Shown here one piece after another: positions 15,709-24,169 of a stretch of DNA of 64,000 nucleotides. The notes under the pieces were generated by a model. The model was not told the origin of the DNA. It saw nothing but the letters and a program-made list of their open reading frames with translations, and ran no database searches. Both the position numbers and the translations under genes were made by a program. The first letter of the stretch is position 1. Each line of letters begins with the position of its first letter. Source of the DNA: Armatimonadota bacterium (GTDB taxonomy: Bacteria; Armatimonadota; Zipacnadia; Zipacnadales; UBA11051); the NCBI GenBank assembly GCA_013178155.1, contig JABLXH010000033.1, positions 25,023 through 89,022 of the forward strand, read 5' to 3'.

Positions 15709-16051
15709 GGTCATCCTCCACCCGCACGACGTCATCCAGATGGGGCGTCTGCACCTCAAACAGGCGCACTTCCTCGAGCGCCTCGACGCGATGCAGGTCG
15801 CCCGGCTTGTGCTCCAGGATCGTGCCCGGGCCGACGATGTCGGTGTGCAGCGCCCCATCCGGCCCGGTGGACTCGATCCTGGCCAGGCCCGCGTCAATGT
15901 AAATGTGCTCTTGCTTGCGCTCATGGTACTGCAGGCTGCTGCGCTGACCCTTATGCAGGACAATGAGCTTCAGGCAGTACTCATCGGTCACGGCGACCCA
16001 GAGCTCAGAGCCCCAGGGCTTTTCCACGCGCTTGACGGGGTCAACGATCAT
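15698..16051 (-). CDS. Cupin protein related to type II phosphomannose isomerase C-terminus
   Basis: This small 117-residue cupin begins RVEKPWGSELWV, the entry motif of the PMI type II family. The metal-site segment SSLQYHERKQEHIYI (H43, E48, H49) follows, with a second site HKPGDLHRVE (H87). Stand-alone cupins of this type accompany sugar operons and may isomerise or epimerise sugars or sugar phosphates. It is the first gene of the leftward operon and overlaps the dehydrogenase. The ribosome site is weak. The start of the gene also contains the outward promoter of the RuBisCO-like gene. Confidence 0.75.
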   Translation of the reverse strand: MIVDPVKRVEKPWGSELWVAVTDEYCLKLIVLHKGQRSSLQYHERKQEHIYIDAGLARIESTGPDGALHTDIVGPGTILEHKPGDLHRVEALEEVRLFEVQTPHLDDVVRVEDDHGR

Positions 16052-16059
16052 GCTATCAT
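16032..16059 (+). promoter_or_regulatory. Candidate promoter for the RuBisCO-like gene
   Basis: TTGACG (16032-16037), a 16-base spacer and TATCAT (16054-16059) make a five-of-six / five-of-six sigma70-type promoter pointing right. It lies across the first codons of the divergent cupin gene. The predicted leader to the ATG at 16134 is about 68 bases. Confidence 0.5.
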
Positions 16060-16133
16060 CCCACCTGTGGCCGCCAGTCGCGGCCCTTGCCTCTACCAGG
16101 AAAGAGTGTCAGCATCCCCCAAGGAGACGCCCC

Positions 16134-17558
16134 ATGCCCACCCCCGATGCCGTGCTGGCCGCCATGACCTATGACCTGGACGCTCGCGGCGAGATCATCC
16201 GGGAGTACGTGGGCGAACGTCTGGCGGCACGCGTCCCGGTGCAGGCTCCAGACCACATTGTCGGGCTGTACGTGGTGGCCTCCCGTAGCCACTCGGTATC
16301 CGCCGTCGGAGCGGAGATATCCTACCACATGACCTCCGGCGTGCGACACGCCCCGCCGGGCTCGCTGCTGGCCGCCTGCACGGGCGAGGTTCTGGATGCC
16401 GACCCCTGGGACCCTGCCGGCCGGGTCGGCATGGTCTGGGTCGGTTTCCCCGTCCGGATGATGCAGCAGGCCGGTGGGCGGGTCTTCTCCACGGACATCC
16501 TGCACCTCATGGCCGGCGAGGGCGCCTTTGGCCTGACCGACAACTCCGACATCCAACTGGCTCGTCTCGAGATTCCTGGTCCCGTGCTGGCGACCTTCCC
16601 GGGCCCGGCCTACGGCGCCCCTGGAGTGCGCCGCATCACCGCCTTCCCGCCCGGCGAGCCCATGTTCGGCACCATCCTCAAGCCCACCTCTGGCATTACG
16701 CCCCAGGAAGTAGGCCAGTTGGTCCGTGAACTGGCTGGTAATCCCCTGTTTGCCTTCGCCAAGGAAGACGAGAACCTCAACCCGGGAGTCACCTTCTGCC
16801 CGCTGGCGCAGCGCACCCGGGAGGCCGTGGCCGCGCTGCGCGACCGAGCCCCGGAACGCGGCGGACGCGGCTTGCTCTTTGCGCCCCACATCACCGCCCC
16901 ACCGGACCTGCTGCGGCGTCACCTCGACATCGCCCTGGAGGCCGGGGCCAACGCGGTCATGTTCAGCGACCAGTTCGCTGGCGGCGCGACCCGCCTGGTG
17001 CGCGAGGCGACAGCAGGCCTTGAGCATCCCCCCGCGATCTACGCCCACAACAGCGGCATCTCCACCCGTACCCGGGCCATCTGGCGGGAGGTGCTCGACC
17101 TGCTGGTCCGCCTGGACGGCGCGGACTTCCGCCAGACGGCTCCCGTCACGACCGCTGCCCCGCTGCTGCGCCCGTATGGCCGTGAATGGCTCAACTGCGA
17201 GACCGAGCTGACGCGCCCCCTGGGCCCCATCGCGCCCACCATGATCGCCCGGGCCGGGGGCCTGGACCAGGGCAATATCATCCTGAACCTGCGCGATGCC
17301 GCCCAGCGAGGCTATGGCGACGGCGTGCTGTTCCTGGCCGGGTCGGCCATCAGCGGCATCAAGGACAGCGCCGGGAAGCCCTCGCCAGAGCTGGGCTCGG
17401 CAGCCATGCGTGAGGCCTTGGAGGCCTACACCACTGGTCGCGTCACGGGTGACGACCCGTCGCGGCACCTCGAAGAGCTCTACTCCTACGCTACCTCCGA
17501 GCGAGCTCCGGCACTCCGGACTGCTCTGGAGCAGCGGTACCCCCATCTGCGGCAGTAG
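16134..17558 (+). CDS. RuBisCO-like protein (form IV, non-carboxylating)
   Basis: The product is 474 residues, full length for a RuBisCO large-subunit homologue. K183 in GTILKPTSG matches the first active-site lysine. FAKEDENLNPG keeps the lysine that is carbamylated plus the two acidic metal ligands (K210, D212, E213). H305 (IYAHNSGIST) is in the place of H294, but the neighbouring phosphate-binding Arg is Asn, and no loop-6 lysine motif is seen, so CO2 fixation is very unlikely. Known RLP roles are the methionine-salvage enolase and the decarboxylase/transcarboxylase steps of apiose catabolism. AAGGAG lies 7 bases before the ATG. It diverges from the sugar operon; a decarboxylase or hydrolase of branched sugar acids is plausible. 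Confidence 0.88.
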   Translation: MPTPDAVLAAMTYDLDARGEIIREYVGERLAARVPVQAPDHIVGLYVVASRSHSVSAVGAEISYHMTSGVRHAPPGSLLAACTGEVLDADPWDPAGRVGMVWVGFPVRMMQQAGGRVFSTDILHLMAGEGAFGLTDNSDIQLARLEIPGPVLATFPGPAYGAPGVRRITAFPPGEPMFGTILKPTSGITPQEVGQLVRELAGNPLFAFAKEDENLNPGVTFCPLAQRTREAVAALRDRAPERGGRGLLFAPHITAPPDLLRRHLDIALEAGANAVMFSDQFAGGATRLVREATAGLEHPPAIYAHNSGISTRTRAIWREVLDLLVRLDGADFRQTAPVTTAAPLLRPYGREWLNCETELTRPLGPIAPTMIARAGGLDQGNIILNLRDAAQRGYGDGVLFLAGSAISGIKDSAGKPSPELGSAAMREALEAYTTGRVTGDDPSRHLEELYSYATSERAPALRTALEQRYPHLRQ

Positions 17559-17591
17559 CTAACGGGCTCGCGGCTGGCTTCCTGGCGGCGC

Positions 17592-17620
17592 TTGACATGC
17601 GACGGCCATGAGGCTAAGAT
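17592..17620 (+). promoter_or_regulatory. sigma70-like promoter for the sulfate importer operon
   Basis: TTGACA (17592-17597), a 17-base spacer and TAAGAT (17615-17620) form a good promoter in the gap after the RuBisCO-like gene. Transcription should start near 17627, about 70 bases before the sulfate-binding protein ATG. A short cactc/gagtg stem (17623-17638) lies at the start of the leader. No sulfur-related riboswitch was recognised. Confidence 0.6.
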
Positions 17621-17696
17621 TGCACTCAGACGGGAGTGTCATGAGTGCACTATATGGACGCCCACGGGGGTGTCCGCTCGGGGAGATGTCCGCCAC

Positions 17697-18794
17697 ATGC
17701 GATCCGCGCTGCCGCTTCTGCTTCTCGCCCTCCTTCTGAGCCTGACCGTCATGTCGCTGTCCGGGTGTCCGCAGGCCCAGGAGCCGTCGGCAACGGCGCC
17801 GTCGGCGGCCGAGCCGGCCCCGGCGCCAGGCAAGGACATCGCCGGTGGCCCGGTGACACTGACGTTCGCGGCTTACACCGTACCCAAGGAAGCGTACCAG
17901 AAGTCTGTTATCCCGGCCTTCAAGAAGTACTGGAAAGACAAGACCGGGCAGGATGTGGAGTTCGTGGAGTCCTACGAGGCCAGTGGGGCCCAGAGCCGGG
18001 CCATCTGCAGCGGGCTCGAGGCCGATGTGGCCTGCCTGTCCCTGGCAGCGGACATTGACCGCATCAAGGACAAGGGACTCATCACCCACGATTGGACCTC
18101 CAAGCCCCACAAGGGCATGATCACCAACTCGGTCGTCGCTCTCGGCGTCCGTCTGGGCAACCCAAAGGGGATCACCAGGGATTGGGAGAGTATCGCCAAG
18201 CCGGGCATCGAGGTCCTTTGCCCGAACCCGGAGACCTCTGGCGGGGCGCAGTGGGACGTCAACGCCATCTACGGCGGCGGCCTCAAGGCCAGCGAGAAGA
18301 AGGGTAGGAAGGACGAGGCCTACGCTGCTGACCTGCTGAAGCGCGTCCGCCGGAACATCAAGGTCATGGACAAGAGCGGCCGCGCCTCGATGACCACCTT
18401 TGAGAAGGGCATCGGCGACGTGGTCATCACCTACGAGAACGAGCTTCTCCTGCGCAACATGGTGAGTGAGAAGTACGAGATCATCATCCCCGACGCCACG
18501 CTGCTCATCGAGAACCCGGTGGCCGTCGTGGACGTGAATGCCGACAAACATGGTGTGCGCGAGGTGGCTGAGGCCTTCGTGGACTTCCTGTGGACCACGG
18601 AGGCGCAGGAAGGCTTCGGCAAGTACGGCCTGCGTCCCGTCGATCCGGAAGTCTTCAAGCGGTTCGCCGACAAGTATCCGACCCCGCCGCAACTCTTTAC
18701 CATGGAGTATCTCGGCGGGTGGGAGAAGGTGAACAAGGTCATCTACGGCCCCGATGGCCTGTGGACGAAGATCGGCCGTGAACTGACGAAGTAG
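17697..18794 (+). CDS. Sulfate ABC transporter substrate-binding lipoprotein
   Basis: The product is 365 residues: a lipoprotein signal ending SLSGC (C24), a Pro/Ala linker, then a sulfate/thiosulfate-binding domain of the Sbp/CysP family. Matching segments are AAYTVPKEAYQK, FVESYEASGAQSRAICSGLE, DVACLSLAADIDRI, GNPKGITRDWESI and CPNPETSGGAQWDVNAIYG. The last resembles the PNPKSSGGARW segment of Sbp. It captures sulfate outside the cytoplasmic membrane for the permease pair downstream. The ATG at 17697 follows GGGGAGA. A large stem-loop separates it from the permease genes, which would allow it to be made in excess. Confidence 0.88.
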   Translation: MRSALPLLLLALLLSLTVMSLSGCPQAQEPSATAPSAAEPAPAPGKDIAGGPVTLTFAAYTVPKEAYQKSVIPAFKKYWKDKTGQDVEFVESYEASGAQSRAICSGLEADVACLSLAADIDRIKDKGLITHDWTSKPHKGMITNSVVALGVRLGNPKGITRDWESIAKPGIEVLCPNPETSGGAQWDVNAIYGGGLKASEKKGRKDEAYAADLLKRVRRNIKVMDKSGRASMTTFEKGIGDVVITYENELLLRNMVSEKYEIIIPDATLLIENPVAVVDVNADKHGVREVAEAFVDFLWTTEAQEGFGKYGLRPVDPEVFKRFADKYPTPPQLFTMEYLGGWEKVNKVIYGPDGLWTKIGRELTK

Positions 18795-18824
18795 CCGCGC
18801 CTTCGGCAATAACTCATCGCGCGC

Positions 18825-18864
18825 CTCCTCTCCCGGGGGCTGCCGGCAGCCCTCGGGAGGGGAG
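18825..18864 (+). promoter_or_regulatory. 20-bp stem-loop covering the cysT ribosome site
   Basis: Bases 18825-18844 pair with 18845-18864, with only two G-U pairs and no mismatch apart from the tight turn. The right arm contains GGAGGGGAG, the ribosome-binding sequence of the permease GTG at 18872. The structure should stabilise the upstream binding-protein mRNA and lower initiation of the permease, as known for binding-protein/permease junctions such as malE-malF. The pairing is seen directly; the effect is inferred. Confidence 0.65.
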
Positions 18865-18871
18865 CCGGGGG

Positions 18872-19753
18872 GTGTCAACCCCAGAAACCGTGCGAGACCC
18901 CAACGTGACCACCGTCACCCTCAGCCAACACCCCACCTCCGGGCCCATCAACTGGGCCGCCTACACGGTGCGCGCCACGGCCATCGGCTACATCGGTCTC
19001 CTGGTCTTGCTGCCGCTAGTGGCCCTGGCGGCCTCGGCAGGCCATGTGCCCCTGCGACAGCTCCTGGAGAGCCTGCGGCAGCCGGAGGCGACTCACTCCC
19101 TGGCTCTGACCTTCGGCACGGCCCTTGCCATGGCGCTCATCAACTCCGTCACCGGCACCGTGGTGGCCTACTGCCTGGTGCGCTATGAATTCACCGGCAA
19201 GTCGTTGCTGAATTCGCTGGTGGACCTGCCCTTCGCCATCCCGACAGTGGTCACTGGGCTGATGCTGGTGGTGCTCTACGGTCCCGGCAGCGCTGTGGGC
19301 CATTTCCTGACCACCCACGGCGTCGAGGTGATGTACGCCAAGCCAGGCATTGTCCTGGCCCTGCTCTTCGTCACGTTCCCCTTCGTGGTGCGCGCGGTGC
19401 AGCCGTTGCTGCTGGAGATGGACCTGGAGACCGAGGAGGCAGCCCATACGCTCGGAGCGGGGCACTGGCTGACCTTCCGGCGGGTCACGCTCCCCACGGT
19501 CGCGCCGGGCCTGGCGACGGGAGTGACGCTCAGCTTCGCCCGCGCCCTGGGAGAGTTCGGCTCGGTGGTCATCGTGGCCGGCAACATCCCGCTCAAGACC
19601 CAGGTGGCCTCGGTATATATCTACGGCCAGATTGAGACCAGCCAACCCGAGGCTGCGACGGCCATGTCGCTGGTGCTGCTGGCAGCGTCCCTGATCTTCC
19701 TGGTCACGGTGGATTTCCTGCAGCGGAGGGGGGCCGCCACCCATGAGCGTTGA
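18872..19753 (+). CDS. cysT: Sulfate ABC transporter permease, CysT type
   Basis: This 293-residue inner-membrane permease is of the CysT (CysU) family. After a polar N-terminus (about 35 residues) come six hydrophobic segments. Family markers are VDLPFAIPTVVTGLMLVVLY, FPFVVRAVQPLL, and the ATPase-docking EAA loop EEAAHTLGAGHWLTFRRVTL. GEFGSVVIVAGNIPLKTQVA is typical of sulfate permeases. The start is GTG at 18872, behind GGAGGGGAG that is tied up in a stem-loop. The last 11 bases overlap cysW, so the two channel subunits are likely made in step. Confidence 0.9.
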   Translation: MSTPETVRDPNVTTVTLSQHPTSGPINWAAYTVRATAIGYIGLLVLLPLVALAASAGHVPLRQLLESLRQPEATHSLALTFGTALAMALINSVTGTVVAYCLVRYEFTGKSLLNSLVDLPFAIPTVVTGLMLVVLYGPGSAVGHFLTTHGVEVMYAKPGIVLALLFVTFPFVVRAVQPLLLEMDLETEEAAHTLGAGHWLTFRRVTLPTVAPGLATGVTLSFARALGEFGSVVIVAGNIPLKTQVASVYIYGQIETSQPEAATAMSLVLLAASLIFLVTVDFLQRRGAATHER

Positions 19754-20696
19754 GGTCGCGCCCGTCTTCCGCCGGGCCACGTACAATCGCCGCGACACCA
19801 CACGCGCGGGCCTCCTGGCCGGCACATGGGTCTACTTCGGCCTGCTCATTCTTCTGCCCATCGTCTGGATGCTCAAGGAAGCGCTGGCCCAGGGCCCGGC
19901 GTCCTTCCTGAACCAGTTCCGCCAGCCAGAGGTCCTCCATGCTTTCATGATGACCGCAGGGCTAACGGTGGGGGCTGTGGTCATCAACACCTGTTTCGGG
20001 GTCGTGGTGGCCTATGTGCTGGTACGGCAGCGCTTCTGGGGCAAAGGCCTGCTCAATGGCCTGGTGGATCTGCCCTTTGCCCTTTCGCCCGTCATCGCCG
20101 GCTACATGCTCATCCTGCTCTTTGGGCCCGATGGCTGGCTGGGCCCGACGGTGTCCCGCTTGGGCGTGAAGATTGTCTTCTCGTGGCCGGGGATGCTCCT
20201 GGCAACATTGTTTGTGACGCTTCCGTTTGTGGTGCGCGAAGTAGGCCCTGTGCTCGCCGAGATCGGGCGCGAGATGGATGACGCCGCGGCAACGCTGGGC
20301 GCCGGACGTCTCTACACCTTCTTCGTGGTGACCATCCCCTCCATCAAGTGGGGGCTGCTTTACGGCATGACGCTGACCATCGCCCGCGCCATCGGCGAGT
20401 TTGGGGCGGTTCTGGTGGTCTCGGGTAACATCATCGGCAAGACCCAGACGGCCACCCTGCTCATCCACCAGTCCATGGTGGACATGCAGGAGAACACGGC
20501 TTTCGCGGCCGCGGTAGCGCTGGCGCTCATCTCCTTCGTAGTGTTGCTGGCCTCCGAAGTCATCCGAGTGCGGTCCCAGCGGACCATCGAGGGCGGCCGT
20601 CCGGCCGGCATGCCCGGGGGCACAGAGGCGCCCGTGGCCGAGTACTCGCGCCGCGACGACCCCCAGGACACAGCGTGGCGCGGCGGCGTGGCATGA
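19743..20696 (+). CDS. cysW: Sulfate ABC transporter permease, CysW type
   Basis: This 317-residue permease pairs with CysT to form the sulfate channel. It has six hydrophobic segments, VDLPFALSPVIAGYMLILLF, the family's PFVVREVGPVLAEIG and an EAA loop DDAAATLGAGRLYTFFVVTI. GEFGAVLVVSGNIIGKTQT closes the conserved core. The C-terminal 40 residues (from about 277) are a hydrophilic Gly/Pro/Arg-rich tail not usual in the family. The ATG at 19743 lies inside cysT. Confidence 0.9.
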   Translation: MSVEVAPVFRRATYNRRDTTRAGLLAGTWVYFGLLILLPIVWMLKEALAQGPASFLNQFRQPEVLHAFMMTAGLTVGAVVINTCFGVVVAYVLVRQRFWGKGLLNGLVDLPFALSPVIAGYMLILLFGPDGWLGPTVSRLGVKIVFSWPGMLLATLFVTLPFVVREVGPVLAEIGREMDDAAATLGAGRLYTFFVVTIPSIKWGLLYGMTLTIARAIGEFGAVLVVSGNIIGKTQTATLLIHQSMVDMQENTAFAAAVALALISFVVLLASEVIRVRSQRTIEGGRPAGMPGGTEAPVAEYSRRDDPQDTAWRGGVA

Positions 20697-20724
20697 CTGG
20701 CAGCAACTGGAGAGCGAGGGAACG

Positions 20725-21762
20725 ATGACTGACCGCATCGAGCTTCGGATAGACGGCATCAGTTACCACTACGGCAACTTCCCGGCGGTGGACCAGGTCA
20801 GCTTTGAGGTGCACGAGGGTGAACTCGTGACTCTCCTGGGTCCCAGCGGCAGCGGGAAGAGCACGATTCTGCGCCTGATTGCGGGCCTGTTGCGGCCTTC
20901 GACCGGACGGGTGGAGATCGGCGGTCAGGACGCCACCCGCCTGCCGCCACAGCAGCGCAACGTGGGCTTCGTGTTCCAGCAGTATGCGCTCTTTCGGCAC
21001 ATGACGGTCTTTGACAATGTGGCCTTTGGGCTGCGCGTTCGCAAGTGGCCCAGAGAGCGCATCGCCGAACGCGTGGCCGAGTTGCTGCGCCTGGTGCAGC
21101 TACAGGGCGAGGAGCACAAGCGCCCGGCCCAGCTCTCTGGCGGCCAGCGACAGCGCGTCGCTTTGGCCCGGGCTCTGGCCCCCAGCCCCCGCGTGTTGCT
21201 GCTGGACGAGCCCTTTGGCGCCGTGGACGCCAAGGTGCGCCTGGAACTGCGCGAGTGGCTGCGGCGGCTGCATGACGACTTCCACGTCACCTCTGTCTTT
21301 GTGACCCATGACCAGGAGGAGGCGCTGGAGCTGTCCGACCGGCTGGTCGTACTCGACCACGGTCGCGTGGAGCAGATTGGCACGCCTGACGAGATCTACG
21401 ACCAGCCAGCCACGCCCTTCGTCACCAGCTTCATCGGCCCCGTCAACCAGCTATGGGGCGAGGCCGGCGGGGGCATTGCTCACGCGGGCGGTTTCGCCGT
21501 GCCGGCGGCCTGGGCCAACGGCGACCGCTGCCCGGCGTTGGTGATGGTGCGGCCCGCAGATGTGCGGCTGATCCCTGGCACGAACGCCACGGTGCGGCGG
21601 CTCGTCCACATTGGCGACCTGGCCAAACTGGAGCTGGCGACCGCCGATGAGCAGTTGCTGACCGTGCACTGTTCGCGCCAGCGGGCGGCCGAGCTCAACC
21701 TGCAGCCGGGCGTCAGGGTGGGCACGGAACTGTTGCGTGGCTGGGCCTACCCGAGGGGATAG
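20725..21762 (+). CDS. cysA: Sulfate ABC transporter ATP-binding protein, CysA type
   Basis: This 345-residue cytoplasmic ATPase completes the sulfate importer. Motifs: Walker A GPSGSGKST, VGFVFQQYALF at the Q-loop, signature LSGGQRQRVALARALA, Walker B VLLLDEPFGAVDA and switch FVTHDQEEALELSDR. The C-terminal 100 residues are shorter and diverged from the TOBE region of enterobacterial CysA. GCGAGGG precedes the ATG. A terminator follows 14 bases after the stop, closing the operon. Confidence 0.92.
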   Translation: MTDRIELRIDGISYHYGNFPAVDQVSFEVHEGELVTLLGPSGSGKSTILRLIAGLLRPSTGRVEIGGQDATRLPPQQRNVGFVFQQYALFRHMTVFDNVAFGLRVRKWPRERIAERVAELLRLVQLQGEEHKRPAQLSGGQRQRVALARALAPSPRVLLLDEPFGAVDAKVRLELREWLRRLHDDFHVTSVFVTHDQEEALELSDRLVVLDHGRVEQIGTPDEIYDQPATPFVTSFIGPVNQLWGEAGGGIAHAGGFAVPAAWANGDRCPALVMVRPADVRLIPGTNATVRRLVHIGDLAKLELATADEQLLTVHCSRQRAAELNLQPGVRVGTELLRGWAYPRG

Positions 21763-21775
21763 GGAGTGACCACCA

Positions 21776-21797
21776 GGACCCGAGCGGGTCCCGTTTT
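21776..21797 (+). terminator. Rho-independent terminator after the sulfate operon
   Basis: ggaccc (21776-21781) pairs with gggtcc (21786-21791) around a 4-base loop, followed by cg and TTTT (21794-21797). The stem is short but GC-rich and sits just after the cysA stop. The rest of the gap to 21931 holds nothing recognisable. Confidence 0.6.
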
Positions 21798-21930
21798 GGC
21801 TTCGGTGAGAAGCTGACGGCAGGGCGGGTGGGCCCGGCCTCTCCGACCAGCCATCAATCATCCCACAGTTGGGCCGCCTGCGGCTCTCCGCCACAGAGGT
21901 CCTTCCCTTCCTGCAGCGAACCCCTCGCCC

Positions 21931-23091
21931 ATGAACGACCGCGAGCGTTTTCTGGCCGTCTGCCGGGGCGAGAAGCCCGACTACGTGCCTATCTTCGGCT
22001 TCCCGGGATCACCGGGGATGAGCCGGGGGGCGATGAAGTACACCCACGACCGCCTGGTGGCGACGGGCATGCCAGCGCATGTGGGCGGGTGCTACATCAA
22101 CTACGTCAGCCAGGATGTCGAAAGCTGGTACCGCTACTGGGGCACCACCGGCCCCATCGGCCTGGACTTCGGCCTGGCCTGGGGCGCGGAGGGGTTCCGG
22201 ACCGAGGTGCGCGTTGAGGACGGCTTTGAGATCATCGAGGATGAGTGCGGAGCCATCACTCGCCAGGTCCTGGAGAATGACATCACCTACAGCATGCCCG
22301 AGTTCATTCGCTACCCGGTGCGCGATTGGGACTCCTGGCTCTTCTACAAGCAGCGAACCACGCCACGCCAGTTCATGTCACGCGAGGACATGGAAGCCAA
22401 CTGCCGCCGGTTCGACGACCGAACCATGCCCCTGGTCATCTCCGCCGGCAGCACCTACGGTACCGTCCGCGGCCTCATGGGTACGGAGGCCGCGAGCCTG
22501 GCCATATATGACGCGCCCGACCTGATCCATGACATCGTCCAGACCACGTTGCAGCGTGTGCGTGATGACGCTTTTCCGCTCATCGAGCGCTTGCGCCCCG
22601 AGGTCGTCGGCATTGGTGAGGACCTCTGCTACAACCACGGCATGCTGCTCTCTCCCGCCCAGTTCGAGGAGTTCTGCGGTGACTACTACCGGGAGGTCTG
22701 CGACTGCGCCTTCGCCAACGGCGTGGAGCTGGTGGCCGTGGACACCGACGGCAACGCCATGGAGTTCACTGGCGTGGCAGCCGCCTGTGGCGTCAACGCC
22801 ATTCATCCCTACGAGGCCAAGGCCGGCAACGACCTGTTCGCCCTCAGAGACGAGTTCCCCGAGTTCGTGCTTTTCGGCTGGCTGGAAAAGGAGTGCGTCA
22901 ACGAGGGTAACGAGGCCATGATCGAGCCCGAGATCATGGGCAAGGTGCCGCCACTGCTGGCACGGGGGCGCTATTTCCCCAACGGTGACCACGGTATCCA
23001 GCCACCCGTGACCTTCCCTAACCTCTGCCGGTTCATGACGCTCCTGCACGAGGTCTGCGACAACCCCGAGGGGGAGTTTCCTCGCATCTAG
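21931..23091 (+). CDS. Uroporphyrinogen decarboxylase-family protein (lacks HxCG motif)
   Basis: The product is 386 residues of the URO-D superfamily, starting NDRERFLAVCRGEKPDYVPI, the usual opening of the COG0407-type branch. True URO-D works in haem synthesis; most relatives of this type are corrinoid- or cofactor-linked methyltransferases or uncharacterised. The zinc-binding His-X-Cys-Gly found in MtaA/CmuA-type methyltransferases is absent here; the equivalent strand reads VELVAVDTDGNAMEF. It is encoded just before a second URO-D-family gene (10-base gap), which does keep the motif, so the two may act together. No strong ribosome site is seen. The reaction is unknown. Confidence 0.75.
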   Translation: MNDRERFLAVCRGEKPDYVPIFGFPGSPGMSRGAMKYTHDRLVATGMPAHVGGCYINYVSQDVESWYRYWGTTGPIGLDFGLAWGAEGFRTEVRVEDGFEIIEDECGAITRQVLENDITYSMPEFIRYPVRDWDSWLFYKQRTTPRQFMSREDMEANCRRFDDRTMPLVISAGSTYGTVRGLMGTEAASLAIYDAPDLIHDIVQTTLQRVRDDAFPLIERLRPEVVGIGEDLCYNHGMLLSPAQFEEFCGDYYREVCDCAFANGVELVAVDTDGNAMEFTGVAAACGVNAIHPYEAKAGNDLFALRDEFPEFVLFGWLEKECVNEGNEAMIEPEIMGKVPPLLARGRYFPNGDHGIQPPVTFPNLCRFMTLLHEVCDNPEGEFPRI

Positions 23092-23101
23092 GGAGCCGCC
23101 G

Positions 23102-24148
23102 ATGACGTCTCGCGAGCGCGAGTTGGCCGCTATCCGCCACGAGGTCCCCGACCGGGTGCCCCTGGATGTCATCTGCATCGAGATCCAGGAGGAGATCGCT
23201 GACCACCTGAGCATCGAAGCGGGCGAAGTGTACGACGCCCTGGGCATAGACGACCGCATCGTCGCGGCTGGTTACACCGGACTGGAGTGCCGTGGCCCCC
23301 AGGGCCAGCCTCTGGACCCGTGGGGCGGCGAACCACTGCTGGACTACGGCACAGCGCACTGGTATCCGTTGAGCGGGGCGACGACGGTCGCCGAAGTCGA
23401 GCGCCATGCCTGGCCTGACCCCGAGGACTTCGATTACGCCGGCGCAGCGGCGGTCGCCGCCGCCCTGGGTGACCGGTACGCCGTGCGCGGGCCCTACTGG
23501 CTGCCGCTGTTCTGCCGGGTCTGCGGGCTTATGGGGATGGAGGAGGCCATGGCGGCGATGGTGACCCGGCCGGCGGTCTTTGAGGCGGTGCTGGAGGGCG
23601 TCTTCAGTGTGACCCGCGAGTACTGCCGCCGCCTCCTCAACGCCTGCGGCGACGCCATGCCCATCCTGTGTCTGGGTGATGACTTCGCCACCCAGCGCGG
23701 CATGATGATCTCCCCCGAGAGCTGGCGGCGGTTCCTCAAACCCCGCTTCGCGCAACTCTTCGCCCTGGGCAAGAGCCGGGGCAAGTTCGTCTGGTTCCAC
23801 TCCTGCGGCGACATCACTCCCATCCTCCCCGACCTGATTGAGATCGGGATGGACGTCTGGGAGACGGTGCAACTGCACACTCTGCCGCTGAGTGCGGAGG
23901 AACTGAAGCGCGAGTTCGGCCGTGACCTGACCTTCTTCGGCGGCATCAGCACCCAGCACCTGCCTCACAGCAGTCCGGCGGAGGTCGCCGCGGAGGTGCG
24001 CCGCCGCATCGAGCAACTGGGCGCCGGCGGCGGGTACATCTGCGGCCCCGATCACCACCTCAAGCCCGACGTTGCGGCCCCGCTGGCCGTGACGCTGTTT
24101 GCAACCGCGCGTGACTTCCGCGCACCAGGTTACACAGCCCCGCTCTAG
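23102..24148 (+). CDS. Uroporphyrinogen decarboxylase-family methyltransferase-like protein
   Basis: This 348-residue TIM-barrel protein of the URO-D superfamily begins MTSRERELAAIRHEVPDRVP. The strand KFVWFHSCGDITPILPDLIE carries His-X-Cys-Gly, the zinc site of cobalamin/CoM methyltransferases such as MtaA. GLMGMEEAMAAMVTRP and GGISTQHLPHSSPAEV are typical of the wider family. It follows its paralogue by 10 bases and precedes the large secreted DUF4838 protein by 21. A methyl-transfer role is inferred from the motif; no corrinoid-protein gene is visible in the window. Confidence 0.75.
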   Translation: MTSRERELAAIRHEVPDRVPLDVICIEIQEEIADHLSIEAGEVYDALGIDDRIVAAGYTGLECRGPQGQPLDPWGGEPLLDYGTAHWYPLSGATTVAEVERHAWPDPEDFDYAGAAAVAAALGDRYAVRGPYWLPLFCRVCGLMGMEEAMAAMVTRPAVFEAVLEGVFSVTREYCRRLLNACGDAMPILCLGDDFATQRGMMISPESWRRFLKPRFAQLFALGKSRGKFVWFHSCGDITPILPDLIEIGMDVWETVQLHTLPLSAEELKREFGRDLTFFGGISTQHLPHSSPAEVAAEVRRRIEQLGAGGGYICGPDHHLKPDVAAPLAVTLFATARDFRAPGYTAPL

Positions 24149-24169
24149 CGTCCAGCACGAGGTGCCACC

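Noticed and set aside
16134..17558. Functional RuBisCO (CO2 fixation)
   Set aside because: The loop-6 lysine motif and the Arg after the active-site His are missing, and no small subunit or phosphoribulokinase gene is seen.
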